From: Acidipropionibacterium sp.
Lineage (GTDB): Bacteria; Actinomycetota; Actinomycetes; Propionibacteriales; Propionibacteriaceae
Reading direction: 5' to 3'
Assembly (NCBI GenBank): GCA_022647765.1
Contig: JALCLH010000004.1
Location: forward strand, 1 to 64,000
Length of the DNA: 64,000 nucleotides
Shown here: positions 39,146 to 47,514 of the stretch, piece by piece
Layout of the letters: each line of letters opens with the position of its first letter
How positions within the stretch are numbered: position 1 is the first letter of the stretch
Notes under the pieces: model-generated
Told to the model about the DNA's origin: nothing
What the model saw: only the letters and a program-made list of their open reading frames with translations
The model's database searches: none
Program-made: the position numbers and the translations under genes

Positions 39146-39230
39146 TGCTTCTCCTTCAGCATTGACTCGAGTCCTTCAGGATCGACTCGGGGGCCCGGCT
39201 CCAACCTGGCCACGGGTACAACATTCAGGG

Positions 39231-40046
39231 TCAGCCCAACGTCTGTCGGGCCTGGTCGAGGCGGCGCGCGATGGTGCCGTCGATGACCTCATCGGACAGT
39301 GTGATCCGGGCGCCGCCGAGCACCTCGGGATCGACGATCTCTCGCAGGTCCACCGGATGGCCGGTGATCCGCTCCAGCTGCCCGATCATCTCGGTGCGCT
39401 GGCCGGACGACAGTCCGCGCGCGGTGACGACGACCGCCAGTCCGCCGCCGTGCATGGCGGCCGACAGCTCCAGGTAGTCGGCCAGGGTCTCCTCGTAGCG
39501 GGCCCGGCCCCTGGTCGGCACCGCTCGCTCAGCGAGGATCCTGGTCTGAGCGACCGCCTTGTCGGCCAGCAGCCGGGAGACCAGCTCCCGCCGGTCCGAC
39601 GCCGCCCGCTCCCGGTCCTCGATGGCCGCCGAGAGCTTGAGATCTCCCAGCACCGTCTGGCGGAGGCGGAACAGCTCCTCCTCCACCTGATCGGCCTCGC
39701 CCTCGCCGGCCGCGGTGAGCAGCACGGCGCGGACCGCCTGGCGCTCCAGCCCGGTGGACAGTCCGCCGGGAGTCGGCCACCGGATCGCGATCGCGGCGTC
39801 CACCACCTGCAGGGCGGCCTCGCCGACCTGTCCGTCCAGCAGCCGCGAGATCAGCCCTCGGCGGGCCTCCACCTCACTGCCCGGGTCGGTCAGTGCGCGG
39901 GCCAGTGCCGGGTGGGCCGCCAGCAGGTCGACGACCGCGAAGAGCTCGTCGCTGAGTTGCGCACTCACCGCGAGCCCGTCCAGCGCGGCGTCGAGGGTGG
40001 CGGTCCGCTGAGCGGCGACGCCCCAGTCTGAGCCGGTCGAGGTCAT
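39231..40046 (-). CDS. atpH: F1F0 ATP synthase delta subunit
   Basis: Peripheral stalk subunit joining F1 to the b subunit. It is 271 residues long, longer than the ~180 of E. coli, as is usual in actinobacteria where the N-terminal part is extended. The C-terminal signature VDPEVLGGARITLSDEVIDG is typical of the OSCP/delta family. The start overlaps the atpF stop by four bases. Confidence 0.95.
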   Translation of the reverse strand: MTSTGSDWGVAAQRTATLDAALDGLAVSAQLSDELFAVVDLLAAHPALARALTDPGSEVEARRGLISRLLDGQVGEAALQVVDAAIAIRWPTPGGLSTGLERQAVRAVLLTAAGEGEADQVEEELFRLRQTVLGDLKLSAAIEDRERAASDRRELVSRLLADKAVAQTRILAERAVPTRGRARYEETLADYLELSAAMHGGGLAVVVTARGLSSGQRTEMIGQLERITGHPVDLREIVDPEVLGGARITLSDEVIDGTIARRLDQARQTLG

Positions 40047-40618
40047 GCCTTGTCACCCACCCGGGTCGATCGTGCCGGCTGGGTGGCCAGTTCAGCGAGG
40101 AACCGGTCGACCGTGGCCTCGACCCGCGCGTCGTCGGCGAGGGACTCACCGACGATCCGGCCGGCCAGGCTGGTGGCCAGCCCGCCGATCTCGCCGCGCA
40201 GCTCACCGACCGCGAGGTCTCGCTGGGCGCGGATCTGGGCGGTGGCCCGTGCGGTGATCCGATCGGCCTCCGCCTGGGCGGTGGCCCGCATCTCCTCGAC
40301 GATCTGAGCACCCTGGGTCTTGGCGTCCTCACGGATCTGCGCGGCCTCGTCGCGGGCTCCGGCCAGCTGCTCGCGGTACTGCTGCAGTGCCGCCTTGGCC
40401 TCGGCCTGTGCCTTCTCCGCGCGCTCGATCCCGCCCTGAATGGCCTCGGAACGCTCGTGGTACATGTTCTCGAAGCGCGGCACGATGAATTTCGAGCACG
40501 CCCAGGTGATCACGAGCACCAGGACGATGCCGAGAATGATCTCGATCGGGTGCTCGGGCAGCAGCGGCCCGAGATTCACCAGCAGGACTGTCAACGGCGC
40601 GGCCATGACAGTGCTCAC
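40043..40618 (-). CDS. atpF: F1F0 ATP synthase b subunit
   Basis: Peripheral stalk. It is 191 residues long: an N-terminal membrane helix (about residues 25-43, IILGIVLVLVITWACSKF) followed by a long charged coiled coil. GTG 40618 overlaps the atpE stop (GTGA); ATG 40606 is an alternative start. The C-terminus overlaps atpH by four bases. Confidence 0.95.
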   Translation of the reverse strand: MSTVMAAPLTVLLVNLGPLLPEHPIEIILGIVLVLVITWACSKFIVPRFENMYHERSEAIQGGIERAEKAQAEAKAALQQYREQLAGARDEAAQIREDAKTQGAQIVEEMRATAQAEADRITARATAQIRAQRDLAVGELRGEIGGLATSLAGRIVGESLADDARVEATVDRFLAELATQPARSTRVGDKA

Positions 40619-40836
40619 GAGACGATGAATGCCAGCGCGAAGCCGAACAGAGCCAGCGCCTCGACCACGGCGAAGCCGATGAACGCGGTGCTCATCATGG
40701 CCGGCTTGGCCTCGGGCTGACGGGCCGTGCCGTTGATCACGGCGGCGAAGATCATGGCCACGCCGATGCCTGGGCCGATCGTGCCGATGCCGTATCCGAT
40801 GGCGTTCAGAGAACCGCCGATAAGCATGGGAACCAT
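40615..40836 (-). CDS. atpE: F1F0 ATP synthase c subunit
   Basis: Proton-carrying ring subunit. It is 73 residues long from ATG 40836 (GGAAGGA upstream), rather than the 88-residue frame to 40881. Two membrane helices carry the glycine motif GPGIGVAM and the ion-binding carboxylate Glu59 in GFAVVEALALF. The polar loop has the expected ARQPE. There is no extra Gln/Thr pattern of the kind expected in a sodium-binding ring, so protons are the likely ion. Confidence 0.95.
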   Translation of the reverse strand: MVPMLIGGSLNAIGYGIGTIGPGIGVAMIFAAVINGTARQPEAKPAMMSTAFIGFAVVEALALFGFALAFIVS

Positions 40837-40933
40837 GGAGTGTTTCCTTCCGGATAGTGCCCCTTGGGGGGCGTTTCTCATTTCGCGTCCCCGAGGGGCG
40901 AGGACGAAAATCTAGGTGCTGAGCGGGTGAGGA

Positions 40934-41716
40934 TCAGTGCTCGCTGGATATCGATGTCGCCACGTACTGCGCCGACAGCACCGTGAAGACGTAGGCCTGC
41001 AGGAACCCGACGAACAGCTCCAGGCCGAACAGGGCGAAGCTGAAGAGGATCGAGATGCCACCGGTCACGTTGTACAGGGGGCTGCCGGAGTAGGTGAGCA
41101 GGTAACCGCCGCCGACCAGGAAGATCATGATGATCAGATGGCCGGCGAACATGTTGACGAACAGTCGCAGGGCCAGGGTGACCGGACGGGTGATGAAGTT
41201 CGACAGGAACTCCAGCGGAATGATGAGGATCCACAGCGGCCACGGGACGTCCGGCGGGAGGATCGAGTTCTTGAAGAACTTGAGAGGCCCCTTGGCCCGG
41301 ATCCCGGCGACGATGTACACCACCCAGGACACCAGCGCCAGGCCGTACACATAGCCGACGTGGGAGAAGGTCGGGAACATGAAGATGAAGAACTCGCCGA
41401 ACCAGTTGTTGACCAGGACGAAGCTGAACACGGCCAGAAGATAGGGCAGCCACTTGCGGAAGCCGGGGCCGATGATGTCTCGCACCAGGGTGTTGCGGAC
41501 GAAGTCGTAGCAGTACTCGGCGAACACCTGGCGCTTGCCGGGAACCACCTTCATGGCGTGGCTGAGCCACAGCCACAGGCCGATCACCAGTACCGTCGCG
41601 ATGATGATCTGCCAGAACGACTTGTCCATCCAGGAGACGCCGAAGGTTCCCGGGAACTTGAAGTCATCAAGCCCCGGGGTGTGGTACTCCAGCGGCACGA
41701 GCATCCCGTGGCTCAC
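40934..41716 (-). CDS. atpB: F1F0 ATP synthase a subunit
   Basis: Membrane stator with the proton half-channels. It is 260 residues long from GTG 41716, which shares one base with the preceding stop (TAGTG) and has GAGGAGGAG upstream; ATG 41704 is an alternative. Five to six membrane segments are present, and the essential arginine lies in ITRPVTLALRLFVNMFAGH. A 97-base gap with two small hairpins separates it from atpE. Confidence 0.95.
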   Translation of the reverse strand: MSHGMLVPLEYHTPGLDDFKFPGTFGVSWMDKSFWQIIIATVLVIGLWLWLSHAMKVVPGKRQVFAEYCYDFVRNTLVRDIIGPGFRKWLPYLLAVFSFVLVNNWFGEFFIFMFPTFSHVGYVYGLALVSWVVYIVAGIRAKGPLKFFKNSILPPDVPWPLWILIIPLEFLSNFITRPVTLALRLFVNMFAGHLIIMIFLVGGGYLLTYSGSPLYNVTGGISILFSFALFGLELFVGFLQAYVFTVLSAQYVATSISSEH

Positions 41717-42027
41717 TACTTCTCCTCCTCGTTGTCGCCGGAGTGCGGGGCGTCGGTCCCGTACCTCTTCACGATGACATAGACGCTGATGGCCAGGCCG
41801 AGAATCATCCCGACCGGGAAGATCCAGCTCTGATGAAGCCGCCAACCGATGAACCAGCCGAGCCCGCCGTAGAGGAGCAGGCCTGCCAGAACATAGCTGA
41901 GCACGCCCATGGCGTCCTCGGATCCCGATCCACCAGACTGTTCGCCGGCTGACTTCCGCGACGACGCGTTACCGTTCATGACGAGTGGAACTGTATCAGC
42001 TGACGCGGGGGAGCCGGGAGTTTTCAC
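41716..42027 (-). CDS. Small AtpZ/AtpI-like membrane protein
   Basis: A 103-residue protein. The first ~38 residues are polar and probably disordered, followed by two membrane helices (about 42-60 and 68-87) and an acidic tail (GDNEEEK). The position directly before atpB and the two-helix plan fit the AtpZ/AtpI-like proteins of actinobacterial atp operons, thought to help c-ring assembly or Mg handling. GTG 42027 and ATG 41979 are both possible starts; a TACAGT hexamer lies just ahead of the latter. Confidence 0.65.
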   Translation of the reverse strand: MKTPGSPASADTVPLVMNGNASSRKSAGEQSGGSGSEDAMGVLSYVLAGLLLYGGLGWFIGWRLHQSWIFPVGMILGLAISVYVIVKRYGTDAPHSGDNEEEK

Positions 42028-42070
42028 CGCACCCTCGACACAGGCTCAGGGCTGAAAATCCGGATCGGCG

Positions 42071-42556
42071 TCATTGGTTCTCCCGATCCTGATAGATGCG
42101 CTGGTTCGGGTGCCGGCCCGCCACCACCACTCCCACCGTCCAGGCCAGCGCGATCACGACCGTCGAGCTGGCCATCGGCACCGGCCCGGTTCCCAGGCGG
42201 GCCAGCAGGTTGCCGCGCAGCACCGCCTCGCCCAGCATCGCGAGCACCGCGATCTGCATGAGGAACAGCATCATGGCCCCGGCGAAGGAGCCGCCGCCGA
42301 CCAGCAGGTGGATCGACCGGCCGGTGTACAGATAGACCAGGGCCAGCGCCGAGCCCACCAGCGATCCGAGCAGATCGCCGACATGGTGAGGCCCCGCGGC
42401 CAGCCAGAACAGGCCGACGATCACCGCCGCCCCACACGCCCAGATCAGGGCGGCCCGCATCAGGGAGTTCACCTGCCGGTCGGCCAGGTCACCGCCCCTG
42501 CTGCGGTTGGGGCCGTTTCGGAGGGGATCAGTGTCCACAGCCAGCCTCGTGGTCAT
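42071..42556 (-). CDS. AtpI-like four-helix membrane protein
   Basis: A 161-residue protein from ATG 42556 with a polar N-terminus and four membrane helices (about 37-58, 60-83, 90-115, 130-150). It lies directly upstream of the AtpZ-like gene at the head of the atp operon and has the overall design of AtpI, the ATP synthase assembly factor, but sequence identity is not obvious. The frame is open much further upstream through the acetyltransferase gene, which is a shadow. Confidence 0.6.
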   Translation of the reverse strand: MTTRLAVDTDPLRNGPNRSRGGDLADRQVNSLMRAALIWACGAAVIVGLFWLAAGPHHVGDLLGSLVGSALALVYLYTGRSIHLLVGGGSFAGAMMLFLMQIAVLAMLGEAVLRGNLLARLGTGPVPMASSTVVIALAWTVGVVVAGRHPNQRIYQDRENQ

Positions 42557-42603
42557 CACTGCCCATCCCGTACTTGTCCGTCCCCGTCGATCATCCGTGC
42601 CGA

Positions 42604-43191
42604 TCATCTGTTGTCGCTGGTGCCGATCATACGGGAGTTGTCGTAGTCCTTGGCGATCACCCGCGCAGGGTTGCCCGCCACCAGGCAGCGATCGGGCACA
42701 TCCTTGGACAGCACCGAACCGGCAGAGATGGTGACGCCGTCGCCGATCGTGATATCGCCGGTGATCACCGCGCCCGGCCCGATCCAGACATTGTCGCCCA
42801 GGGTGGGCATGCCGTGGTCTCCCCCGGCGACGCGCTGACCGATGGTGACGTTCTGGTGGATCACGCAGTTCCGGCCGATCACGGTGGGTCCGATGATGAC
42901 GCCGTGCCGGTGCATCAGCAGCAGACCGGGGCCGATACTGGCCCCCGGTGCGATGTCGAGATGATCGATATGGGTGAGGACGCGGTTGGCCAGCCGGTGC
43001 GCCACCACGAGCGGCACGCCCAGTGGCGATCTCCGGCGTCTCAGATCGTTGGCTCGCCGCCCGAGGCGGTAGACGGCGACGCCGTGGAACTCCGAGTCTG
43101 TCAGGACGTACTGGAGACGGGCCCGTGGCGAGGGATCTGGCGGCAGCATGGCCGCCATGCCTCGCGCCATGTCCTTGGCGAGCGGTTCCAT
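42604..43191 (-). CDS. Serine acetyltransferase-like hexapeptide-repeat protein
   Basis: A 195-residue acyltransferase with a short N-terminal helical part and a left-handed beta-helix from about residue 75. The HRHGVIIGP and HQNVTIG segments carry the histidines expected in the CysE active site, followed by the coil GDNVWIGPGAVITG and the C-terminal AGNPARVIAKD. It is shorter than biosynthetic CysE (about 270), and it sits between a carrier-protein gene (14 bases upstream) and the atp operon. Acetylation of a sugar or carrier-bound amino acid is as likely as cysteine synthesis. Confidence 0.75.
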   Translation of the reverse strand: MEPLAKDMARGMAAMLPPDPSPRARLQYVLTDSEFHGVAVYRLGRRANDLRRRRSPLGVPLVVAHRLANRVLTHIDHLDIAPGASIGPGLLLMHRHGVIIGPTVIGRNCVIHQNVTIGQRVAGGDHGMPTLGDNVWIGPGAVITGDITIGDGVTISAGSVLSKDVPDRCLVAGNPARVIAKDYDNSRMIGTSDNR

Positions 43192-43205
43192 GGTCGGCTC
43201 CGGCG

Positions 43206-43466
43206 TCAGGTCTGCTTGCGGGAGAGATAGGCGACGACCCGGTCGACTCCGTCCAGATTCTCCGGAACCGTCTCGTTGTCGGCAACGCTTATGCCGAATG
43301 TCTCCTCGAGGAACTCGATGAGCTCCAGGATCCCGGTGGAATCAATGACACCGGAGTCCAGCAATGAGGCGTCATCGGTGGGCATGCGCTCGGTATCCCC
43401 GAGAAGCAGGTTGTCCAGGACAAAACCTCGCACCCGCTCACGCGGCGTGATGTCGTCGTTGTGCAT
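43206..43466 (-). CDS. Stand-alone acyl carrier protein
   Basis: An 86-residue acyl/peptidyl carrier protein. The phosphopantetheine serine is Ser43 in GVIDSTGILELI, and the following helix EFLEETFGISV is typical. It is acidic overall. It is not the fatty-acid-synthesis ACP by context: there are no fab genes nearby. An AMP-forming ligase that could load it is 4 kb away in the same locus. The ATG 43466 is chosen for correct length; a longer frame to 43619 overlaps the divergent promoter. Divergent from the first asnB. Confidence 0.85.
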   Translation of the reverse strand: MHNDDITPRERVRGFVLDNLLLGDTERMPTDDASLLDSGVIDSTGILELIEFLEETFGISVADNETVPENLDGVDRVVAYLSRKQT

Positions 43467-43648
43467 GGCGCTGACCCTACTCGGCGGAGGGTCGGCAATG
43501 ACCGGATTCACAGTCGTCTGGGCAATCGCGGCTATTGACCCGATCCGGTGGATAGTGTGTGCGCAATGAGCTCGGTGCACGACCGGTTCAGTACACGACC
43601 AGTATTGGCAAGCGGCCATTGACAGGCGGCGCGGTTCGGGGGCTGACG

Positions 43649-45623
43649 ATGTGCGGTATCTGCGGTACTTACTCCCTCACGGGCCCAGCTGCGCCCGAAC
43701 GGGTGATGACCATGATGGCCGCCCTCCATCATCGCGGTCCCGACGGGGCCGGATATTTCATTGATGACCGGGTGGCGCTCGGGCACACCAGGCTCGCCAT
43801 CGTCGACACCGCGCACGGCGTCCAGCCGATGTGCAACGAGGAACTCCCAGGTCTGGGTGACCTTCAACGGGGAGATCTTCAACCACGTCGAGCTGCGGGC
43901 CCAGCTCACCGACCGGGGGCACTCCTTCCGCACCAGATGCGACACCGAGGTGATCGTGCACGCCTGGGAGGAGTGGGGGCCGGACGCCTTCCAGCGTTTC
44001 AACGGTCAATGGGCCCTGGCCATCTGGGACCGCCGCACCGGCGAGCTGATCCTCAGCCGCGACCGGTACGGCGTCCGTCCGCTCTATCTCACCCGCCAGG
44101 GTGGGGAGCTGCGCTTCGCCTCCGAGATGAAGGCGCTGTTCGCACTCTCCTCGACGACCCCGGAACTGGATCCGGCAGGGTTGGACCAGATCTTCACCTT
44201 CTGGGCCCCGGTGGCCCCGCGCACCCCATTTCTGGGCGTCAGCCAGGTGCCTCCGGGCAGTTACCTGCGCATCGTCGACGGCCGATCGACCGCTCACCCG
44301 TACTGGTCCCCCGAGTTCCCCGAAGCGGGACGGGAAGCGGCCGGGTCCGAGGAGGAGCACGCCGAGGAACTCCGCGAGCGGCTGATCGACGCGGTCCGGC
44401 TGCGTTTCGAGCGCAGCGACGTTCCGGTCGGCGCCTATCTGTCGGGGGGCATCGACTCCTCGGTGACCGCCTCTCTCATCGCCTCCTTCACCGATGTGGA
44501 GGTCGACACCTTCTCGCTGCGGTTCACCTCGGCCGAGCATGACGAGGGCCGATACCAGCAGCTTCTCGCCAGCAGGCTCGGGACCCGCCATCACGAGGTC
44601 GAGGTCGGCGAGCGCGATATCGCCGAGATCTTCCCGGAGGTGGTCTGGCATGCCGAGCACCCGCTGCTGCGGACCGCCCCGGCCCCGATGTTCCTGCTGT
44701 CACGGCTGGTGCGCAGTTCGGGTTACAAGGTGGTGGTGACCGGCGAGGGGGCCGATGAGGTGCTCGCCGGTTACGACATCTTCCTGGAGGCGAAGGTCCG
44801 GCAGCTCTACGCCGGCGACCCCGATCCGGATGCCCGGCAGCGCGCGGTGGCGCGGCTCTATCCGTGGATGGAGCGGTCCCCGGGCCGTACACCCGCCTTC
44901 GCGGCGGCCTTCTTCGCCAAGAACCTGAGCCTCGACGACCCGGCCATGTCGCACCGTCCTCGCTGGGACACCACCGCGACGCTGAAGTCGATGCTCGCCT
45001 CCGATCTTCGCGGCGACTCGGCCGCCGGTCACGACCTGGTGACCGCCATGCCCGAAGGCTCCGGCCGGTGGGAGATGCTGAGCCGCGCCCAGTGGTTGGA
45101 GATGACGACCCTGCTGCCCGGCTACATCCTCGCCTCCCAGGGGGACCGGATGCTGATGGCCAATTCTGTCGAGGGCCGCTTCCCGTTCCTGGACGTGGCA
45201 GTGGGCCGGTTCGCCAACTCCGTACCGGCCGAGCAGAAGATCAGGGGGTTCGACGAGAAGCACCTGCTCAAGCTGGCCTTCGCCGATCTGCTGCCGGCCG
45301 AGATCGTGCGCCGCCCCAAACAGCCCTACCGCTCCCCCGACGCCGCGAGCTTCTTCGCCGAGGGGACGCCGGACTGGGTGGACGGCGTCACCTGTCCCCA
45401 GGCCGTGGCGCGGGCCGGCGTGTTCCGCCCCCAGATGGTCGACGCCCTGATGGCCAAGGCGCGCAGGCGCCGTGGCCGGGGACTGAGCAATACCGACAAC
45501 ATGCGCCTGGTGGCCGTTCTGTCGACCCAGCTGCTGGTCGACCAGGTGCGCGCGGCGAAGCAGCCACTCCGATCCCCAGAAGACCCGACCGTTCTCGATT
45601 TCCGCACAAGGAGCACAGCATGA
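43649..45623 (+). pseudogene. Asparagine synthase-type amidotransferase 1, frame broken once
   Basis: Glutamine-dependent amidotransferase: an N-terminal glutaminase with nucleophile Cys2 (MCGICGTYSL), and a C-terminal ATP-pyrophosphatase domain with LSGGIDSSV. The frame shifts by one extra base at about 43840-43841 (CNEE to ENSQVWVTFNGEIFNHV). Correcting it gives 657 residues, normal for AsnB-like proteins, so a sequence error is likely. Its TGA overlaps the ATG of the NAD-synthase-like gene. In polysaccharide loci such enzymes can amidate sugar acids or carrier-bound acids rather than make asparagine; the true acceptor is unknown. Confidence 0.85.
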
Positions 45624-46597
45624 CCGTATTTGGCCCGGCCAGTCTCACCATCGACGAGGCCGCGGAGACCGCCCGGATATCAGAGGGCATCCGCGGCTAT
45701 CTGCAACGAGCCCGCCGCAAGGGCGCCGTCGTCGCCGTCTCCGGCGGGATCGACTCCAGCGTGGTGGCCGCTCTGTGCGTACGGGCCCTGGGCCCCGAGC
45801 GGGTCTTCGCCCTCCAGCTGCCGGAGTCCGAATCCTCCGACGAGACCCTCCCGATCAGTTCGGAACTCATCGACTCCCTGGGCGTGGACTCGGCCCACGA
45901 GGACATCTCCCCCATGCTCGAGGCCTTCGGCTGCTACCGCCGCCGCGACGACGCCATCCGCAAGGTCTTCCCCGAGTACGGTCCCGGCTATCGATCGAAG
46001 ATCGTCCTGCCGAGCGTGGTGGACTCCGACCGCTACCGGATCTACTCGATCGTCATCCAGGCGCCGGACGGCAGCCAGGAGACCCGGCGGCTCACCACCG
46101 GGACCTATCTCGAGATCGTGGCGGCCACCAACTTCAAGCAGCGCACCCGCAAGACGCTGGAGTACTTCCACGCCGACCGGCTCAACTACGCGGTCGCCGG
46201 CACCCCGAACCGGCTCGAGTACGACCAGGGCTTCTTCGTGAAGCTCGGTGACGGGGCGGCCGATCTCAAGCCGATCGCCCACCTGTACAAGACCCAGGTC
46301 TACGCCCTGGCCGAGTATCTGGGCGTCCCCGAGACGATCCGCTCCCGCCCGCCGACCACCGACACCTACTCGATGCCGCAGTCTCAGGAGGAGTTCTACT
46401 TCAGCCTGCCCTACGACCGGATGGATCTGTGCCTGTTCGGCCACAACAACGGGGTGCCGCCCGCCGAGATCGCGGTCGCCACCGACCTCACCGAGGAAGC
46501 TGTGGGGAGGGTGATCCGCGACATCGAGCAGAAGCGCCGCACCACGGCCTATCTGCACGAGAGGCCGGTCCTGCTGGGAGACGTCCCAGAGGTGTGA
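45620..46597 (+). CDS. NAD synthase-family ATP pyrophosphatase (NadE-like)
   Basis: A 325-residue protein with the NadE synthetase domain: the PP-loop AVSGGIDSSVVAALC (about residues 38-52), the NFKQRTRK segment, and GTPNRLEYDQGFF ... KLGDGAADLKPIAHLYKTQV, which is very close to ammonia-dependent NAD synthase. No glutaminase (nitrilase) domain is present. An insert of about 40 residues around 120-150 (YRSKIVLPSVVDSDRYR) is not usual. Coupling to asnB 1 (ATGA overlap, AAGGAG ribosome-binding site) and the polysaccharide context suggest a specialised amidation or ligation rather than housekeeping NAD synthesis. Confidence 0.8.
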   Translation: MTVFGPASLTIDEAAETARISEGIRGYLQRARRKGAVVAVSGGIDSSVVAALCVRALGPERVFALQLPESESSDETLPISSELIDSLGVDSAHEDISPMLEAFGCYRRRDDAIRKVFPEYGPGYRSKIVLPSVVDSDRYRIYSIVIQAPDGSQETRRLTTGTYLEIVAATNFKQRTRKTLEYFHADRLNYAVAGTPNRLEYDQGFFVKLGDGAADLKPIAHLYKTQVYALAEYLGVPETIRSRPPTTDTYSMPQSQEEFYFSLPYDRMDLCLFGHNNGVPPAEIAVATDLTEEAVGRVIRDIEQKRRTTAYLHERPVLLGDVPEV

Positions 46598-46610
46598 CCG
46601 GTCGGGTCAG

Positions 46611-46649
46611 GGTCGGCGGGCCCCGGTGCGTCACCGGGGCCCGCCGACC
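46611..46649. terminator. Terminator after the NadE-like gene
   Basis: An 18-bp perfect stem with a 3-nt loop (46611-46628 with 46632-46649) lies between the convergent NadE-like and SGNH-like genes. Confidence 0.85.
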
Positions 46650-46655
46650 TCAGCC

Positions 46656-47498
46656 TCACCGACTGGGCTGCCCGGCGAGAATGTCGATGAACTCGGCGGC
46701 CGCGACCCGGGCGCCGAGCTCGTTGAGGTGGCCCGGATCGGCGGCGAGACCCTGGTTGAGCACGTAATAGGTCGTGCCGTCGTGAGATCGCTCGGTCGGC
46801 TCGGTGTCGGCGGTCGACTCGACGGCCGCGATGTCGAAGAGCCGGCCGGAATCGCCGTAGCGCTCCCGGATCAGCTCGTTGTAGCGCTGCCGGGCGACGT
46901 TGTCAGCGGGCCCCATCTGGTCGTCGCGCCCTATCCAGGACTTCACGGTCTGCTTCCAGCCGTGGTCGGTGGTGAGCGGGACGGTGGTGTAGATGAACTT
47001 CACGCCGGGGTGAGCGGCCTCCAGACGGGTCATCATCGCCGTGTACTTCTGGAATACGGCGTTGACGTCGGTGCCCGCGGTGATGTCCGCGTAGCACAGC
47101 TTGAGCACGGCCACGTCGACGGCGTCTCCCATCTTGCTGTTCATCACGGACTCGAAATCGACGATCTTGCCGTCCGGGTCGCCATTGACGCCCATCGGGG
47201 CGTGCGCCAGATATCCCCCGCTGCCCGGCGGATCGTCGCGCGTCTCGACGACGGTGAGCGTGGGCTTTCCGGGGCCGTTGTAGGTCGCCTCGAGACCGGT
47301 GATGATATTCGCACCGACGGACTGATGACCGAAGAAGATCTTCTGCTTGCTGAAGGACTCGAGATCGTCGGGATCCGCGGCCTTTTTCTCGACTGCCGCG
47401 GGCACCGAGGCTTCTTTTCCGTGGAGTGCCCAGGCCGAGCCTGCGACAAGCGCCGCGAGCACCCCGAGAAGAACGACGATAAGTGGTTTTCGTTTCAT
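46656..47498 (-). CDS. Secreted SGNH-hydrolase-like protein
   Basis: A 280-residue protein with an N-terminal signal/anchor (MKRKPLIVVLLGVLAALVAG) and an SGNH-like fold by motif order: FFGHQSVGANI in the place of the GDS block, later the DVAVLKLCYADI strand and DPGHLNELG carrying the Asp/His pair. The Ser in GHQSVG is the probable nucleophile. Such proteins often remove or add O-acetyl groups on extracellular polysaccharide. The first 100 bases are AT-richer than the surroundings, hinting at transfer. Last gene of the long minus-strand locus. Confidence 0.7.
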   Translation of the reverse strand: MKRKPLIVVLLGVLAALVAGSAWALHGKEASVPAAVEKKAADPDDLESFSKQKIFFGHQSVGANIITGLEATYNGPGKPTLTVVETRDDPPGSGGYLAHAPMGVNGDPDGKIVDFESVMNSKMGDAVDVAVLKLCYADITAGTDVNAVFQKYTAMMTRLEAAHPGVKFIYTTVPLTTDHGWKQTVKSWIGRDDQMGPADNVARQRYNELIRERYGDSGRLFDIAAVESTADTEPTERSHDGTTYYVLNQGLAADPGHLNELGARVAAAEFIDILAGQPSR

Positions 47499-47514
47499 GG
47501 CGGTCTCTCTCAGG

